The translations under genes were made by a program, and so were the position numbers. A stretch of 52,254 nucleotides of DNA, taken from the NCBI RefSeq assembly GCF_003967355.1, contig NZ_BIFH01000057.1, positions 1,137 to 53,390 on the forward strand, in the 5' to 3' direction. The DNA comes from Embleya hyalina (GTDB lineage: Bacteria; Actinomycetota; Actinomycetes; Streptomycetales; Streptomycetaceae). The notes beneath the pieces were generated by a model. The model saw only the letters and a list, made by a program, of their open reading frames with translations, was not told the DNA's origin and made no database searches. Numbering within the stretch: position 1 is the stretch's first letter; each line of letters begins with the position of its first letter. This document shows positions 23,777-34,739 of this stretch, one piece after another.

Positions 23777-26275
23777 ATGCGGCCGCTGCACGACGAGGAC
23801 CCTTCGAGCGTTGGCGCCTACCGATTGGTGGGCCGGCTCGGCGAAGGGACCACGGCTCGGACCTATCTGGGCGCCGCGCCCGACGACGCCCCCGTCGTGG
23901 TGCGGGTGATCCGGGCCGACCTCGGGCGTGATCCCGCCTTCCGCGTCCGCTTCGGCGAAGAGGTGGACGCCGCTCGGCGGTTGCCCGGTCCGGGCACCGC
24001 CGTGGTCCTGGACGCCGACACCACCGGCCGGCAACTCTGGTACGCCACCACGCACGTGCCCGGTCCGACGCTGGCCGAGACGGTCCGTCGGCACGGTCTG
24101 CTCCCCGGTCACTCGCTGCGCACGCTGGCCGGTGAACTCGCCGCCTCGCTCGGCCTGTTGCACGCCGCCGGGCTGTACCACGGGCGGCTCGACCCCGGTG
24201 CGGTGCGGCTGGATCCGAACGGCCCCCGGCTGCCGCACGTCGGGATCGCGCACGCCTCGCTCGGCTCGTCGGTGACCGCCGACGGCGTGGTGATCGGCAC
24301 CGTGCTCGACTCCCCCGGCTTTCGTTCGCCGGAGCAGGTACGGGATCTGACGGTGGGTCCGGCGAGCGACGTGTTCTCGCTCGGGTCGGTGCTGGTGTTC
24401 GCCGCGACCGGCGCGGGCCCGTTCGACCGGGGCGACGAGCGCTCGCCCGCCGATCGGGTCGCCGAGGGCGAGCCGGAACTGGGCGACGTGCCCGCCTCGT
24501 TGCGCGACCTGATCGCGGCCTGCCTGGTCAAGGACCCGGACCGGCGGCCGAGTCCGGACGAGGTGGCCCGGGTCGCGGCCGGCACCGCCGGCCCGAGCTG
24601 GCTGCCCGCGGCCACCGCGACGTGGGTGGCCGAACGGGTGGCCAACCCGTGGGAGCCACCCGAGCCGATGCCCGGCAGCGAGCCGTACGCGGCCGACACC
24701 GTACCGGCCCCGCCGCCCGGCGCGACCCCGCCGCCGGAGCCGGAGCCCACGACCACGACCGTCGCCTCCCCCGCCGCGCCGCCCGTCCCCGAGCCGGAGT
24801 CCGCGCCGCCCGCCACCCCGGCCCGGACCCACCGCGCGGCCCGGGCCGAACCCGCCGTGCCGCCGGCCGGGGGCGAACCGCCCACCCGCGCGCACCGGGC
24901 CGCCGGCTCGTCCCGGGCCAAGTCCCGCCGCGGCTTCCTCGCCGTCGCGGCCGGTGCCGCCGTCCTGGGCGGCGGCGGTGCGGCATGGGCGCTGAGCCGG
25001 GGCGGCGACAAGACGCCCAAGGCCACCCCGAAGCCGTCGGCGCCGGCGTCGAGTTCGGCGGCACGCACGCCGGGACCGGCCGTGCCCGGCACGGTCCGCG
25101 AACTCACCGTGTGGACCACGGAGAGCCTGGTGCCCGCCGCGCTGCTGGGCGAACTGGGCCTGGAGTTCGGCAAAATGGGCACCTCCGGCGCCGGGGTGCG
25201 GATCGGCAGTCGGGTGCAGCCGAAGGCCGGCTACACCCAGGCCCTCGAACAGGCGCTGCGCGCGGGTCGCGGGCCCGACGTGTTCGAACTCGACCTGCTC
25301 GCCCTGGCCCGGTTCAAGGCCGCCGACCTGGTGATGGACCTGACCCCGTTGCAGAGCCGGTTCGACGGCGGCAGCTGGTTCCCCGCCGTGCGGGCCGCGG
25401 TCACCTCGGGGGGCCGGATCATGGCGCTGCCCCTGGGCGCCGGCGTGCCCGTGGTGCTCTACGACAAGGGGCTGTTCCAGGCCGCGCAGGTGGGCGTGCC
25501 GACCGACCGGGTGACCTGGGTCGCGGACCTGGAGAAGTTGCGCCAGGCCAACGCGACCAACCCCGACTACCGCGCGCTGTACGTACCCGGCGGGGCCTGG
25601 CCGGTGTTGGCCTCGTGCGTGTGGGAGGACGACGGGACCATCGCGGTGCAGGAGGGCGACGCCTGGCGCGGCACGCTCGACCTGCCCGGATCGGTCGAGG
25701 GGGCCCGGTTCTTCCGACACCTCCAGTCGTACGCGCCGGACGCGGTCGGGGTGGGCAACGACGACCCGGCGACCACGGCCCGCGTCGCCAAGGGCGGGGT
25801 CGCCTCGGTGATCGCCGACGCCTCGCTGTACGACGCGGTGGTGACCGCGAATCCGGCGCTGCGCCCGGTGCTGGGCGCGTTCGCGATCCCCGGCCGCACG
25901 GCGGGCAAGCCGGCCGCCGTCGGGGTGCACGGCACGGTCCTGGCGGTGTCGGCCGCCAGCCTGTTCAAGGAGGCGGCGATCGACCTGCTCTCCCTGGTCG
26001 CCACCGACCGCTGGCGGGCCCGGATCGCGACGGAGGCCCGGCTGGTCCCGGTCCGCAGCGGCCTGGATCGAGCGGTGCCGTCGGACAATCCGATGATCCA
26101 GGCCGCGCTCTCCGCGCTGCCCGTGGGCGGTCGGGCGTATCCGGTCGCCCCGGGGTGGTCGGAGCGTCCGCTGGCCGAACTCTCCCGGCAGACGCTGGCG
26201 GGCACCGATCCGCTGGTGGCGGCGGCCGCCGCGAACACGATCGTGGCCCGCGAGTTCGGCGTCGACCCCACCTGA
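23777..26275 (+). CDS. Pseudokinase fused to a membrane-anchored solute-binding protein
   Basis: This 832-residue three-part protein begins with a Ser/Thr kinase fold (residues 13 to about 280). It has a glycine-rich loop (VGRLGEGTTARTYLG), a C-helix Glu and SDVFSLGSVLVF, but the catalytic residues are gone: VAIK lysine is Arg (VVVRVIR), HRDLKPxN reads HGRLDPGA, and DFG reads VGI. A Pro/Ala-rich linker follows (about 290-380). Next is a single Tat-like anchor, SRRGFLAVAAGAAVLGGGG (about 382-400). Last is a type 1 extracellular solute-binding domain (LTVWTTESLV, GRGPDVFELDLLALARFKAADL, GGRIMALPLGAGVPVVLYDK). The kinase fold should be cytosolic and the binding domain outside, so ligand binding may be signalled inward without phosphorylation. 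GGAG precedes ATG 23777. A paralogue follows. No permease is nearby. Confidence 0.85.
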   Translation: MRPLHDEDPSSVGAYRLVGRLGEGTTARTYLGAAPDDAPVVVRVIRADLGRDPAFRVRFGEEVDAARRLPGPGTAVVLDADTTGRQLWYATTHVPGPTLAETVRRHGLLPGHSLRTLAGELAASLGLLHAAGLYHGRLDPGAVRLDPNGPRLPHVGIAHASLGSSVTADGVVIGTVLDSPGFRSPEQVRDLTVGPASDVFSLGSVLVFAATGAGPFDRGDERSPADRVAEGEPELGDVPASLRDLIAACLVKDPDRRPSPDEVARVAAGTAGPSWLPAATATWVAERVANPWEPPEPMPGSEPYAADTVPAPPPGATPPPEPEPTTTTVASPAAPPVPEPESAPPATPARTHRAARAEPAVPPAGGEPPTRAHRAAGSSRAKSRRGFLAVAAGAAVLGGGGAAWALSRGGDKTPKATPKPSAPASSSAARTPGPAVPGTVRELTVWTTESLVPAALLGELGLEFGKMGTSGAGVRIGSRVQPKAGYTQALEQALRAGRGPDVFELDLLALARFKAADLVMDLTPLQSRFDGGSWFPAVRAAVTSGGRIMALPLGAGVPVVLYDKGLFQAAQVGVPTDRVTWVADLEKLRQANATNPDYRALYVPGGAWPVLASCVWEDDGTIAVQEGDAWRGTLDLPGSVEGARFFRHLQSYAPDAVGVGNDDPATTARVAKGGVASVIADASLYDAVVTANPALRPVLGAFAIPGRTAGKPAAVGVHGTVLAVSAASLFKEAAIDLLSLVATDRWRARIATEARLVPVRSGLDRAVPSDNPMIQAALSALPVGGRAYPVAPGWSERPLAELSRQTLAGTDPLVAAAAANTIVAREFGVDPT

Positions 26276-26321
26276 CGGATCTCCCTGGCGGCAGAGATCA
26301 CCGCGCGGCCTAGGGTTTGCG

Positions 26322-26346
26322 CAGGCATGGCATCCGGCCATGCCTG
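26322..26346 (+). other. Hairpin in the leader of the second solute-binding gene
   Basis: CAGGCATGGC (26322-26331) pairs perfectly with GCCATGCCTG (26337-26346), 5-nt loop, ending 13 bp before the GGAGG of the next gene. It may be an intergenic RNA processing or attenuation structure within the operon, or a weak terminator. Confidence 0.45.
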
Positions 26347-26372
26347 TCGCCCACTCTCGGAGGAGCCGCACC

Positions 26373-28232
26373 GTGTCGTCGTGGAACGAGGAACCACCCG
26401 CGTCGAGGGACGACGACCCGTCGGCCGAACCACCGCCTCGGCCCACGTACGCCCCGATGGCCGTGCCGCCGCCCCCGGGACAGCCGGCCGGACCGCCCGC
26501 GCAGCACCGGCCGGCCGGACCGCCGCCGGGGTACCCGGCCGGGCAGCGGCCCGGACCACCCCCGGCGGGTGGGGCACCGCAGCCGCCGGCCGGTCCCGCG
26601 CCCGGCTACCCGGCCGGGCCGCCTCCGCAGTACGCGGCGGGCCAGGCCCCGCGATACTCGCCGGGGCAACCTCCCGGCCAGGCACCGCAATACCCGAACC
26701 AGGCACCGCAGTACCCGGCCGGCCAGGGGGCGCAATACGCGGCCGGCGGGCCGTATCCGGGTGCACCCGCCCAGTACCCGGGCGGGCCGCAGTACCCGAA
26801 CACGCCGCCGGGGAGCCGGGGTCCGCAACCCCCGCGGCCCGACGGCGGGACCTCCCGGCGCCGGGTGATCGTGGCCGGTTCGGTCGCGGCGGCCGTCGCG
26901 GCCGGCGGCGGGGTCGCGGCCTGGCTGCTCACCCGGGGCGACGACAAGAGCGCCGCCCCCTCGCCCAAGCCGAACCCGACCACCCCCGCGCCGGTACCGC
27001 CGGGGCCGCCGACCGACCCCGAACCGCCCACCACCGAGAGCGGTCCGTACACGCTCACCATGTGGCTGGACAAGCTCTACACCCCGGGCGTCGACCAGGC
27101 GAAGACCAACTCCGACCTGGCCGCCGCGCTGGTCAAGGTGGATCCACTCGGCACCGTGCGCGGTGAGGTCCAGGAGTACATCGACCAGACGAAGCTGGAC
27201 ACCGCGCTCGCCGCGGGCAACGGCCCCGACCTCTTCCAGGTGGACAGCCTGGGCCTGGCCCGCCGGGTCAAGCAGGGCACCCTGCTCGACCTGACCCCCT
27301 ACGCGAAGCGGTTGAACGCGGACGCGTGGCATCCGGCGGCCCGGGCCGCCTGCACCGTCGACGGCAAGCTCTACGCGCTGCCGATGGACGTGTACGCCCC
27401 GGTCGTGCTGTACGACAAGCGGCTGTGCGATCCGGCCGGGTTCGTGGTGCCCACCACGCGCGACGAGTGGATCACGCAGTTGGACAAGCTCAAGCAGCAC
27501 TACGCGAGCGACCCGAAGTTCGAGGCGCTGCACCTGGTCGGCCGGGCCTGGCAGACGATCGCCGCGTGCCTGTACGCGAACGGCTGCGAGATAGCGGTGC
27601 GGCAGAACGAGCGCTGGGTCGGGCGACTGAACACCGACGCGGGCCGCGCGGGCATCGCGTTCTTCCAAAAGCTCCAGTCCTATTCGAGCGCGCCGAAGAA
27701 CGTCGAGGAGTACAAGGACCCGGCCGGCAACATCACCGCCGTGCTCACCGCCGGCAAGGCGGCGATGGCGATCCAGCCGGACTGGGTGGTGGCCGAACTG
27801 CTGCGCACCTCCCCCGAGACGGCCCGCAACCTGGGCGCCTTCCCGATGCCCGGGACCACCGCCGGCAAGCCCGCGACGGTCGGCGTGTGGGCCGGTGTGC
27901 TGGCCGTGTCGGCGAAGACCGGGCATCCGGTGGGGGCGACCAACCTGCTGCGGGTGATGTCCTCGTCGGTGTGGCAGGAGCGCTGGGCGAACGAGAACGA
28001 GACGGTGCCGGCGCTCGGCGGGCTGACCACCACGTCGGGCGCCGCCAACCCGGCCCGGGCCGCGACGCTGACCGCGCTCGCCCAGGGCAAGCCGTACCCG
28101 GCCGCGCCGGGCTGGACGGCGGGTCCGCTCAAGGACTTCGCCGAGAACGTGCTGGGCGGCGCCGACCCGGTGGCCGTCGGCGCGGACCAGGACGCGAAGA
28201 TCGCGGGCACCTTCGTCCGTTACCAGCCCTGA
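26373..28232 (+). CDS. Membrane-anchored solute-binding protein with a disordered Pro-rich cytoplasmic tail
   Basis: This 619-residue paralogue of the C-terminal part of the preceding gene has no kinase domain. Instead, residues 1 to about 160 are a Pro/Gly/Gln/Tyr-rich tail with repeats such as QAPQYPNQAPQYPAGQ. Next comes SRRRVIVAGSVAAAVAAGGG (about 160-180, Tat-like anchor) and an extracellular type 1 solute-binding domain (LTMWLDKLYTPG, GNGPDLFQVDSLGLARRVKQ, DGKLYALPMDVYAPVVLYDK). GTG 26373 has GGAGG 9 bp upstream. Family relatives bind sugars or oligosaccharides for ABC import, but no permease or ATPase gene is near. The two products may form one sensory or docking complex, which is inference. 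Confidence 0.85.
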   Translation: MSSWNEEPPASRDDDPSAEPPPRPTYAPMAVPPPPGQPAGPPAQHRPAGPPPGYPAGQRPGPPPAGGAPQPPAGPAPGYPAGPPPQYAAGQAPRYSPGQPPGQAPQYPNQAPQYPAGQGAQYAAGGPYPGAPAQYPGGPQYPNTPPGSRGPQPPRPDGGTSRRRVIVAGSVAAAVAAGGGVAAWLLTRGDDKSAAPSPKPNPTTPAPVPPGPPTDPEPPTTESGPYTLTMWLDKLYTPGVDQAKTNSDLAAALVKVDPLGTVRGEVQEYIDQTKLDTALAAGNGPDLFQVDSLGLARRVKQGTLLDLTPYAKRLNADAWHPAARAACTVDGKLYALPMDVYAPVVLYDKRLCDPAGFVVPTTRDEWITQLDKLKQHYASDPKFEALHLVGRAWQTIAACLYANGCEIAVRQNERWVGRLNTDAGRAGIAFFQKLQSYSSAPKNVEEYKDPAGNITAVLTAGKAAMAIQPDWVVAELLRTSPETARNLGAFPMPGTTAGKPATVGVWAGVLAVSAKTGHPVGATNLLRVMSSSVWQERWANENETVPALGGLTTTSGAANPARAATLTALAQGKPYPAAPGWTAGPLKDFAENVLGGADPVAVGADQDAKIAGTFVRYQP

Positions 28233-28316
28233 CCCGTACCGGATCCCACCGCTCCTCGACCGGGCGGCCGGACGCCGGCCGTCGTGTCACCCACACGGCG
28301 TAAGAAATCCTCAAGC

Positions 28317-28350
28317 GTAAGCCCGTCGCGGTTCCCCGCGGCGGGCTTAC
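28317..28350 (+). terminator. Terminator after the solute-binding pair
   Basis: GTAAGCCCGTCGCGG (28317-28331) pairs with CCGCGGCGGGCTTAC (28336-28350) with one mismatch and a 4-nt loop. Confidence 0.7.
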
Positions 28351-28488
28351 CGCATTACCCACCCTCCGCAATCGGACCGGCGCATACCGTCGGGTCACTT
28401 CCCCTTCGGGCGACCGGCGGTTTCCGGCTTCGGTGGTACATGTCCGGCCGATCGGTCGCTCTCCGAGCACACGAGGATGCGGTCCGTC

Positions 28489-29652
28489 ATGTCCGGAAGT
28501 CCCGACCCCTCCCGGGCCGATCTGCTCCGCGGCAGCCTCGAGGCCGTCGCGCCCGTCGCGCACGATCTGGTCTCGCACTTCTACGCGCTGCTGTTCCTGC
28601 GCCGCCCCGACCTGCGCGCGTTGTTCCCGCCGGCCATGGACCACCAGCGCGACCGCCTCCTCGCCGCGCTGCTGCGGGTCGGCGCGGCCGGCGACGAACC
28701 GCACGAGTTGCGCCGCTATCTGCGCGGATTGGGCCGGGACCACCGCAAATACGGGGTACTGGACGAGCACTACGACGCGGTCGGCGGCGCGCTGATCGGC
28801 GCGCTGGCCCGCTACCTGGGCGAGCGCTGGACGCCCGAACTCCAGGCCGCCTGGGTGGAGGTGTACACGTGGGCGGCGGCGGTGATGATCGAGGCCGCCG
28901 CCGACGACGCCGAGGACGCGCCCGCGTGGTGGGACGCGGTGATCACCGCCCACGAGCCGCGCGGCCGGGACATCGCGGTGATCACCGTCGAGCCGGATCG
29001 CCCGCTGCCCTACCACCCCGGCCAGCACGTCACGGTGGAGACCCCCTGGTGGCCCCGGGTGTGGCGGCACTACTCGATCGCCAACGCCCCCCGCGTCGAC
29101 GGCCGGCTGGAGCTGCACGTGCGCGCGGTGCCGGCGGGGTGGGTGAGCAACGCGCTGGTACACCGGGCCCGGGTCGGCGACCGGATCCGGCTCGGCCCGG
29201 CGCGCGGCGGCCTGGTGTTGCGCGGCGAGACGCTGCGCCGGACGTTGTGCGTGGCCTACGGCACCGGCCTGGCGCCGATCAAGGCGCTGGTGGAGCACAT
29301 GGCGCAGCGTCAGCTGGCACACCGTGCGCACGTGTTCATCGGCGCCGAGTATCGGGCGGACCTGTACGACCTGGGCGCGCTGTCCGCCATGGCCGACGTG
29401 TACCCGTGGTTGAACGTGATCCCCGCGGTCACCCACGACCGCTCGTTCACGGGCGTCCGGGGCGCGCTGCCCGACGTGCTGGCCAGGTACGGCGACTGGG
29501 CGGACCACGACGTGTTCGTCAGCGGGTCGGCGGCGTTGGTCCGGGCCACCGCGCACCGGCTGACCGGCGAATTGGGGGTGGCCCCGCAGCGGCTGCACAC
29601 CGAGAGCCTGGACGGGTCCGCTCGCGGGACGGTACTGCTTCGGGGCCGCTGA
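28489..29652 (+). CDS. Flavohemoglobin-like protein (globin + FAD/NAD reductase)
   Basis: This 387-residue protein has a single-domain globin at its N-terminus (about 10-135) and a ferredoxin-NADP reductase-like part behind it. The globin has the proximal-histidine segment GRDHRKYGVLDEHY (about 82-95). The reductase part has the flavin motif RHYSIANAP (about 193) and the NAD(P) motif YGTGLAPIKALVEHM (about 260). Flavohemoglobins turn nitric oxide to nitrate with oxygen and NADH. ATG 28489 is preferred because GAGG (28473-28476) would be too close to ATG 28477. The globin is rather divergent and the family's distal Tyr/Gln pair is not obvious, so NO dioxygenase activity is only probable. It is followed by the YdeP-like gene. 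Confidence 0.85.
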   Translation: MSGSPDPSRADLLRGSLEAVAPVAHDLVSHFYALLFLRRPDLRALFPPAMDHQRDRLLAALLRVGAAGDEPHELRRYLRGLGRDHRKYGVLDEHYDAVGGALIGALARYLGERWTPELQAAWVEVYTWAAAVMIEAAADDAEDAPAWWDAVITAHEPRGRDIAVITVEPDRPLPYHPGQHVTVETPWWPRVWRHYSIANAPRVDGRLELHVRAVPAGWVSNALVHRARVGDRIRLGPARGGLVLRGETLRRTLCVAYGTGLAPIKALVEHMAQRQLAHRAHVFIGAEYRADLYDLGALSAMADVYPWLNVIPAVTHDRSFTGVRGALPDVLARYGDWADHDVFVSGSAALVRATAHRLTGELGVAPQRLHTESLDGSARGTVLLRGR

Positions 29653-29748
29653 GCCGCGGCGCGTCGGAGCCGGGGGCGTAACGTACTGGTCATCAGGGTC
29701 GTGTCGAGTCGTGTCGATACGACCGCTTCGAGCCGCAGGAGCACCCGC

Positions 29749-32025
<2,277 letters not shown>

Positions 32026-32215
32026 TTGTTGGGCGCTTCGCGCCGGCTCGCGAGGGACCACTTTTTCTTTCCCCCGCTTCGCTCCTCCAAGAAAAAGCGG
32101 CCCCTCGCTCGGGGCCGTGCGCCCCTCCGCTTCGCTCCGGGTCGCCCAGCCCACACTTCGCGGCTCCGCCGCTCTCCGCGCTTCGCGCGTCGATCTCCAG
32201 GATGGGACCGGGTCG
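32026..32215. repeat. Hairpin-rich dispersed intergenic repeat, copy 1
   Basis: The interval between convergent genes is packed with small inverted repeats. GGCGC-TTC-GCGCC starts at 32032. CTTTTTCTT and AAGAAAAAG flank a 19-nt loop (about 32062-32098), and GGCCCC-TCGCTC-GGGGCC follows. The first 27 bases from 32029 match 52228-52254 at 26 positions, so this is a repeated element and not just a terminator. It probably also ends transcription of the YdeP-like gene. The right boundary near 32215 is a guess. Confidence 0.6.
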
Positions 32216-32248
32216 GGGGCGCTGACGCGCCACGGGGTCCGGTGGCGG

Positions 32249-33427
32249 TCAGTCCTGGAAGCGGGCGGCCAGTACTGCCGCGAGTCGGCGGGAGGCGAAG
32301 TCGCCGCCGTGGACGAAGCGCATCGCCGGGCCGAAGGTGGCGGCGGCGGGCGGGCCGGTGACGTACAGGCCGGGCACGCTCGTCTCGAACGAGGCGTCGA
32401 GCGCGGGCAGTCCGCCCACCGTGGCGATCCGGCGCCGCAGCGACGGCGGCAGGAAGCCGAGGGCGGCCAGGTCGACCCGGTAGCCGGTCGCGGCGAGCAC
32501 GTGGTCGGCGTGTACCTCGCGCTGGTGGCCGGACCGGTCCCGCAGCCACATCCGCACCCGCCCGTCGGGCTCGCGCCGGGCCCGGGTGACGGTCTGCGCG
32601 TCCCGGACCGGGACCCGCCCGTCCAGCCGGTCACGCAACCACCACGCGGCGGACGGGCCGAGGATGCGCCGGGCCAGGTCGACCCGGACGCGGGCGGGCA
32701 GCAGCCGGAACGCGGCCGGGCCCCGCGCGGCGGCGGCGATCGTCCAGCCGGATCCCAGCGGCGAATCCGGGGTGAACCGCCGGGCCCGGGGCGGGGCGGC
32801 GAACCGGATGCGCTCGGCCCGGCCGAACACCCGTACCCGTGCGGCGCCGCCCTCGTGCAGCAACGCGGCGCTCTCCAGGGCCGATTGGCCGGAGCCGATC
32901 ACCACGATGTCCCGATCCGCGCCGAGTTCGGCCAGGTCGGGGCGCTGGGCGGGGTGCGATACCAGGTCGTCGCCGAGGTGTTCGAGCACGGCCGGCACGT
33001 AGCGATGTGCGGCCAGGCCGGTGGCCAGCACCACCGCGTCGACCGCCAGGTCCGGCCCGCCGTCCCGGGCGAGTACGAAGCCGGGGCCGGCGGGCTCGAT
33101 GCCGGTGACCCGCTCGCGCTCCACGTCCGGGACCAGGTGGTCGGCGAACCACCGCCCGTAGGCCACGAACAGTTCCAGGGGCACCGGCTGATCGCCCGTC
33201 AGCGGGCGCTCGCCGCGGGCGCGTTGGAAGCAGGCCAGGGTGAATCCGGGCCCGGGCGCGGCGATCGAGGAGGCGGCCGGCCTGGATTTCAGCAGCATGC
33301 CGATCGGCATGTGCCGCCGCCAACCCTCCAGCGGTTCGCCGAACACCCGGGCGGTCACTCCGAGTTGGCGCAGGTGGGCGGCGAGCGAGAGGCCGTAGGG
33401 GCCGGCTCCGACGATGGCCACGGTCAT
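32249..33427 (-). CDS. FAD/NAD(P)-binding oxidoreductase
   Basis: This 392-residue flavoprotein has two Rossmann motifs: VAIVGAGPYGLSLAAHL at the very N-terminus (FAD) and IVVIGSGQSALESAALL at about 166-182 (NAD(P)). The arrangement, with LATGxxxHRYVP between and DHVLAATGYRVDL later, is that of the flavin-dependent monooxygenase / SidA-like N-hydroxylase group. It is the only redox enzyme beside the glycan genes and is divergent from the ATP-grasp gene, with 94 bp between. It may oxidise a sugar or the amine/acid attached by the ligase, which is inference. It is convergent with the YdeP-like gene. Confidence 0.85.
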   Translation of the reverse strand: MTVAIVGAGPYGLSLAAHLRQLGVTARVFGEPLEGWRRHMPIGMLLKSRPAASSIAAPGPGFTLACFQRARGERPLTGDQPVPLELFVAYGRWFADHLVPDVERERVTGIEPAGPGFVLARDGGPDLAVDAVVLATGLAAHRYVPAVLEHLGDDLVSHPAQRPDLAELGADRDIVVIGSGQSALESAALLHEGGAARVRVFGRAERIRFAAPPRARRFTPDSPLGSGWTIAAAARGPAAFRLLPARVRVDLARRILGPSAAWWLRDRLDGRVPVRDAQTVTRARREPDGRVRMWLRDRSGHQREVHADHVLAATGYRVDLAALGFLPPSLRRRIATVGGLPALDASFETSVPGLYVTGPPAAATFGPAMRFVHGGDFASRRLAAVLAARFQD

Positions 33428-33521
33428 GGCGGTGCCCTTCGGATATTCGAGTGGATTGTTGGCTTATCCGGTGAAACGTCGGTTCGCGCTGCTAGAAAGG
33501 TCCGGACGGGGAGGCGACGAA

Positions 33522-34730
33522 ATGGTTGTCCGAGGAGTCGAGCTGGATCGTTCGGTGCCCGCGCTGCTGTTCAAGGTCGGCCGCTATCCGCTGCACCAGG
33601 GCTCGGTCGGCGCGGTGCGCTCGCTCGGGCGCGCGGGCGTGCCGGTGCACGCGGTGGTCGAGGACGCGTACACCCCCACCGCCGTGTCCCGGCACCTGAG
33701 TCGGCGGCACGTGTGGCCCACCACCGGCCTGGAGGACCCTCGGGCGCTGGTGGAGCGACTGCTCGGGATCGGCCGCCGACTGCCCGCCCGCGCGGTCCTG
33801 ATACCCACCGACGACGAGGCGGCGCTGCTGGCCGCCGGCGCCCGGGACCGCCTCGCGGAGTGTTTCCTGCTGCCCAAGGTCGACCCCGGTCTGCCCGCCG
33901 GGTTGGCGGGCAAGCGCGGGCTCTACCGGCGCTGCCTGGCCCACGGGGTGCCCGCGCCGGACACCCGCTTCCCCGCCGACCGTGAACAACTGACGGCGTT
34001 CGCCGCCGAGTTGGGCTATCCGGTGGTGGTCAAGAACCTCGCGCCGTGGGACCGACTGCGGGCGCCGGTGGTGCCGGGCACCACGCTGGTCCGCGACCGG
34101 CGCGCGCTGCTCGCGCTGGTCGGCGAGCCGCGCGCGGTGTTGTTGCAGGCGTATGTGCCGCGCGAGGCCGCGCAGGACTGGATCGTGCACCTGTACGCCG
34201 CGCCGGACGGTCGGTGCGCACCGGTGTTCACCGGCCTCAAGCTCCGCTCCTGGCCGCCGCACGCGGGGGTGACCACGTACGCCCGGGCGCTGGCCAACCC
34301 GGGTCTCGCCCGCCGTTCGGCCCGGTTGTGTCGGGCGCTCGGCTACCGGGGTCCGGCCGATCTGGACTGGCGGCTGGACCTGCGCGACGGGCGCTACAAG
34401 CTGGTCGACTTCAACCCCCGGGTGGGCGCCCAGTTCCGCATGTTCGAGACCGCGGGGGGCCTCGACGTGGTGCGTGCGCTGCATCTGGACCTGACGGGAC
34501 GGCCGATCCCCTCGGGTGGTCAGCGCGAGGGTCGGCGCTATGTCGCCGAGCATCTGGATCCGGCCGCGTTCGTGGCCTACCGGGGGCGCTGCGGCGTGGC
34601 CCGGCCACCCGGCCGCGCGCCGGGGCACGGCGGGGTGGAGGCGGCCTGGCTGGCTCTGGACGATCCGCTGCCGGCGGTGGTCACGGCGGTGCGCGTGCTC
34701 GCCCTGGCCGTGCGCCGGCGGCGGCACTGA
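33522..34730 (+). CDS. ATP-grasp carboligase
   Basis: This 402-residue protein of the ATP-grasp superfamily (COG3919-like, carbamoyl-phosphate-synthase type) is expected to join a carboxylate to an amine through an acyl-phosphate. The N-terminal Rossmann-like part is LLFKVGRYPLHQGSVGAVRS. The central part GYPVVVKNLAPWDRL carries the ATP-binding lysine, and the Mg-binding end is YRGPADLDWRLDLRDGRYKLVDFNPR (acidic D-x-N pattern). The start is ATG 33522 with GGGGAGG about 7 bp upstream; an earlier in-frame ATG at 33414 overlaps the divergent gene. It is followed after 9 bp by a GH16 lipoprotein gene. Such ligases occur in exopolysaccharide clusters, where they may add amino acids to sugars. Confidence 0.85.
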   Translation: MVVRGVELDRSVPALLFKVGRYPLHQGSVGAVRSLGRAGVPVHAVVEDAYTPTAVSRHLSRRHVWPTTGLEDPRALVERLLGIGRRLPARAVLIPTDDEAALLAAGARDRLAECFLLPKVDPGLPAGLAGKRGLYRRCLAHGVPAPDTRFPADREQLTAFAAELGYPVVVKNLAPWDRLRAPVVPGTTLVRDRRALLALVGEPRAVLLQAYVPREAAQDWIVHLYAAPDGRCAPVFTGLKLRSWPPHAGVTTYARALANPGLARRSARLCRALGYRGPADLDWRLDLRDGRYKLVDFNPRVGAQFRMFETAGGLDVVRALHLDLTGRPIPSGGQREGRRYVAEHLDPAAFVAYRGRCGVARPPGRAPGHGGVEAAWLALDDPLPAVVTAVRVLALAVRRRRH

Positions 34731-34739
34731 GGAGAGTGG

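Noticed and set aside
32026-32215. Simple transcription terminator only
   Set aside because: Part of it is repeated 20 kb away at 52228, so it belongs to a repeat family even if it also terminates transcription.
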